Shown: in pieces, positions 40,123-40,149 of the stretch
Numbering within the stretch: the first letter of the stretch is position 1
Layout: each line of letters begins with the position of its first letter
Assembly (NCBI RefSeq): GCF_000523275.1
Contig: NZ_ATHQ01000003.1
Coordinates: 1-40,149, forward strand
Direction: 5' to 3'
Origin: Lebetimonas sp. JH292
GTDB taxonomy: Bacteria; Campylobacterota; Campylobacteria; Campylobacterales; Nautiliaceae
DNA length: 40,149 nucleotides
The notes under the pieces: model-generated
Seen by the model: only the letters and a program-made list of their open reading frames with translations
Databases searched by the model: none
What the model was told of the DNA's origin: nothing
Made by a program: the position numbers and the translations under genes

Positions 40123-40149
40123 ATGAGTATTTTAAACATTGAAGAATAT
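40123..40149 (+). CDS. Start of an unidentified gene, cut by the window end
   Basis: An ATG with AAGGA seven bases upstream opens nine codons (MSILNIEEY) before the window ends. Too little is present for a family call. A transposase is possible given the inverted repeat just before it, but nothing in the nine residues shows this. Confidence 0.4.

Noticed and set aside
39954-40139. Minus-strand ORF of 61 codons at the right end
   Set aside because: It crosses the inverted repeat and the start of the plus-strand gene, has no ribosome site, and has Phe/Lys-rich low-complexity content.
1-40149. tRNA, rRNA or tmRNA genes
   Set aside because: No gap longer than 100 bases shows a cloverleaf, a T-loop GGTTCRA motif or rRNA-like conserved sequence.

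Overview
The window reads as chromosomal DNA of a Campylobacterota (epsilonproteobacterial) organism, most likely a Nautiliales-type vent bacterium. This is inferred from low G+C (roughly 30 % by eye), dense packing with 4-bp start/stop overlaps, and gene neighbourhoods known from Campylobacter and Helicobacter: tsaE-lptB-rpoN, ilvB-ilvH-lpxD, nifS/nifU as the Fe-S system, a DUF2018 (HP0242-like) gene upstream of ispB, a PgbA-like gene before glcD, and fliW. The order-level assignment is an inference. Bases 1-19 are the Tn5/Nextera mosaic-end adapter, so the piece comes from a transposon-tagmented library and its first 19 bases are not genomic.

Layout. 20-3175: a truncated, frameshifted YeiH-type exporter divergent from a LysR regulator, a permease split into two half-size genes, and a radical SAM protein. 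3242-6658: dgkA, an MFS transporter, a hemerythrin-like small protein with lost ligands, a DUF2018 protein, an exported protein and a long-chain polyprenyl diphosphate synthase. 6651-8328: an orphan ParA ATPase divergent from a PPK2 polyphosphate kinase. 8437-16229: trpD, tsaE, lptB, rpoN, ybeY (opposite strand), queC, argB, fliW and a UvrD-type helicase. 16330-22333: a second MFS transporter, a NifX-like protein, a Sir2 deacylase, a coiled-coil protein, a flavoprotein, proA and a Ppx/GppA phosphatase. 22394-28040: ilvB, ilvH, lpxD, nifS, nifU. 28046-36409: a NadB/FrdA-type flavoprotein, a PgbA-like protein, glcD, exonuclease III, DedA, a degenerate GGDEF protein, a Dabb protein, an aspartate-type aminotransferase and a second PPK2. 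Much of this is housekeeping.

The accessory part is 36410-40149. A convergent gene remnant one base after the second PPK2 marks the left edge. A DpnII-type (GATC) restriction-modification system follows: a 42-codon small ORF, a Dam-class methyltransferase, a DpnII-like endonuclease, a small gene broken by two compensating frameshifts, and a DpnA-like second methyltransferase. The window ends in an 11-bp inverted repeat and the first nine codons of a new gene, possibly the edge of an insertion sequence. GATC is rare in the 36 kb of core sequence (14 sites by eye) and clearly denser in the island (5 sites in about 3 kb), which suggests later arrival of the island or relaxed selection on it.

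The most unusual non-coding feature is a family of intergenic arrays built on a 7-bp unit (GTGAGTA/GTGAGTT). They sit just after the stop codons of plus-strand genes at 8.3, 16.2, 21.3, 24.5, 26.9 and 31.7 kb. Three of them carry the same GC-rich hairpin (core GCCGCTT-GAA-AAGCGGC), which stands out sharply in this AT-rich sequence. The genes also show a polyphosphate theme: two different PPK2 enzymes and a Ppx/GppA-family phosphatase, with a ParA ATPase next to one PPK2. No rRNA, tRNA, CRISPR array or complete mobile element was seen.
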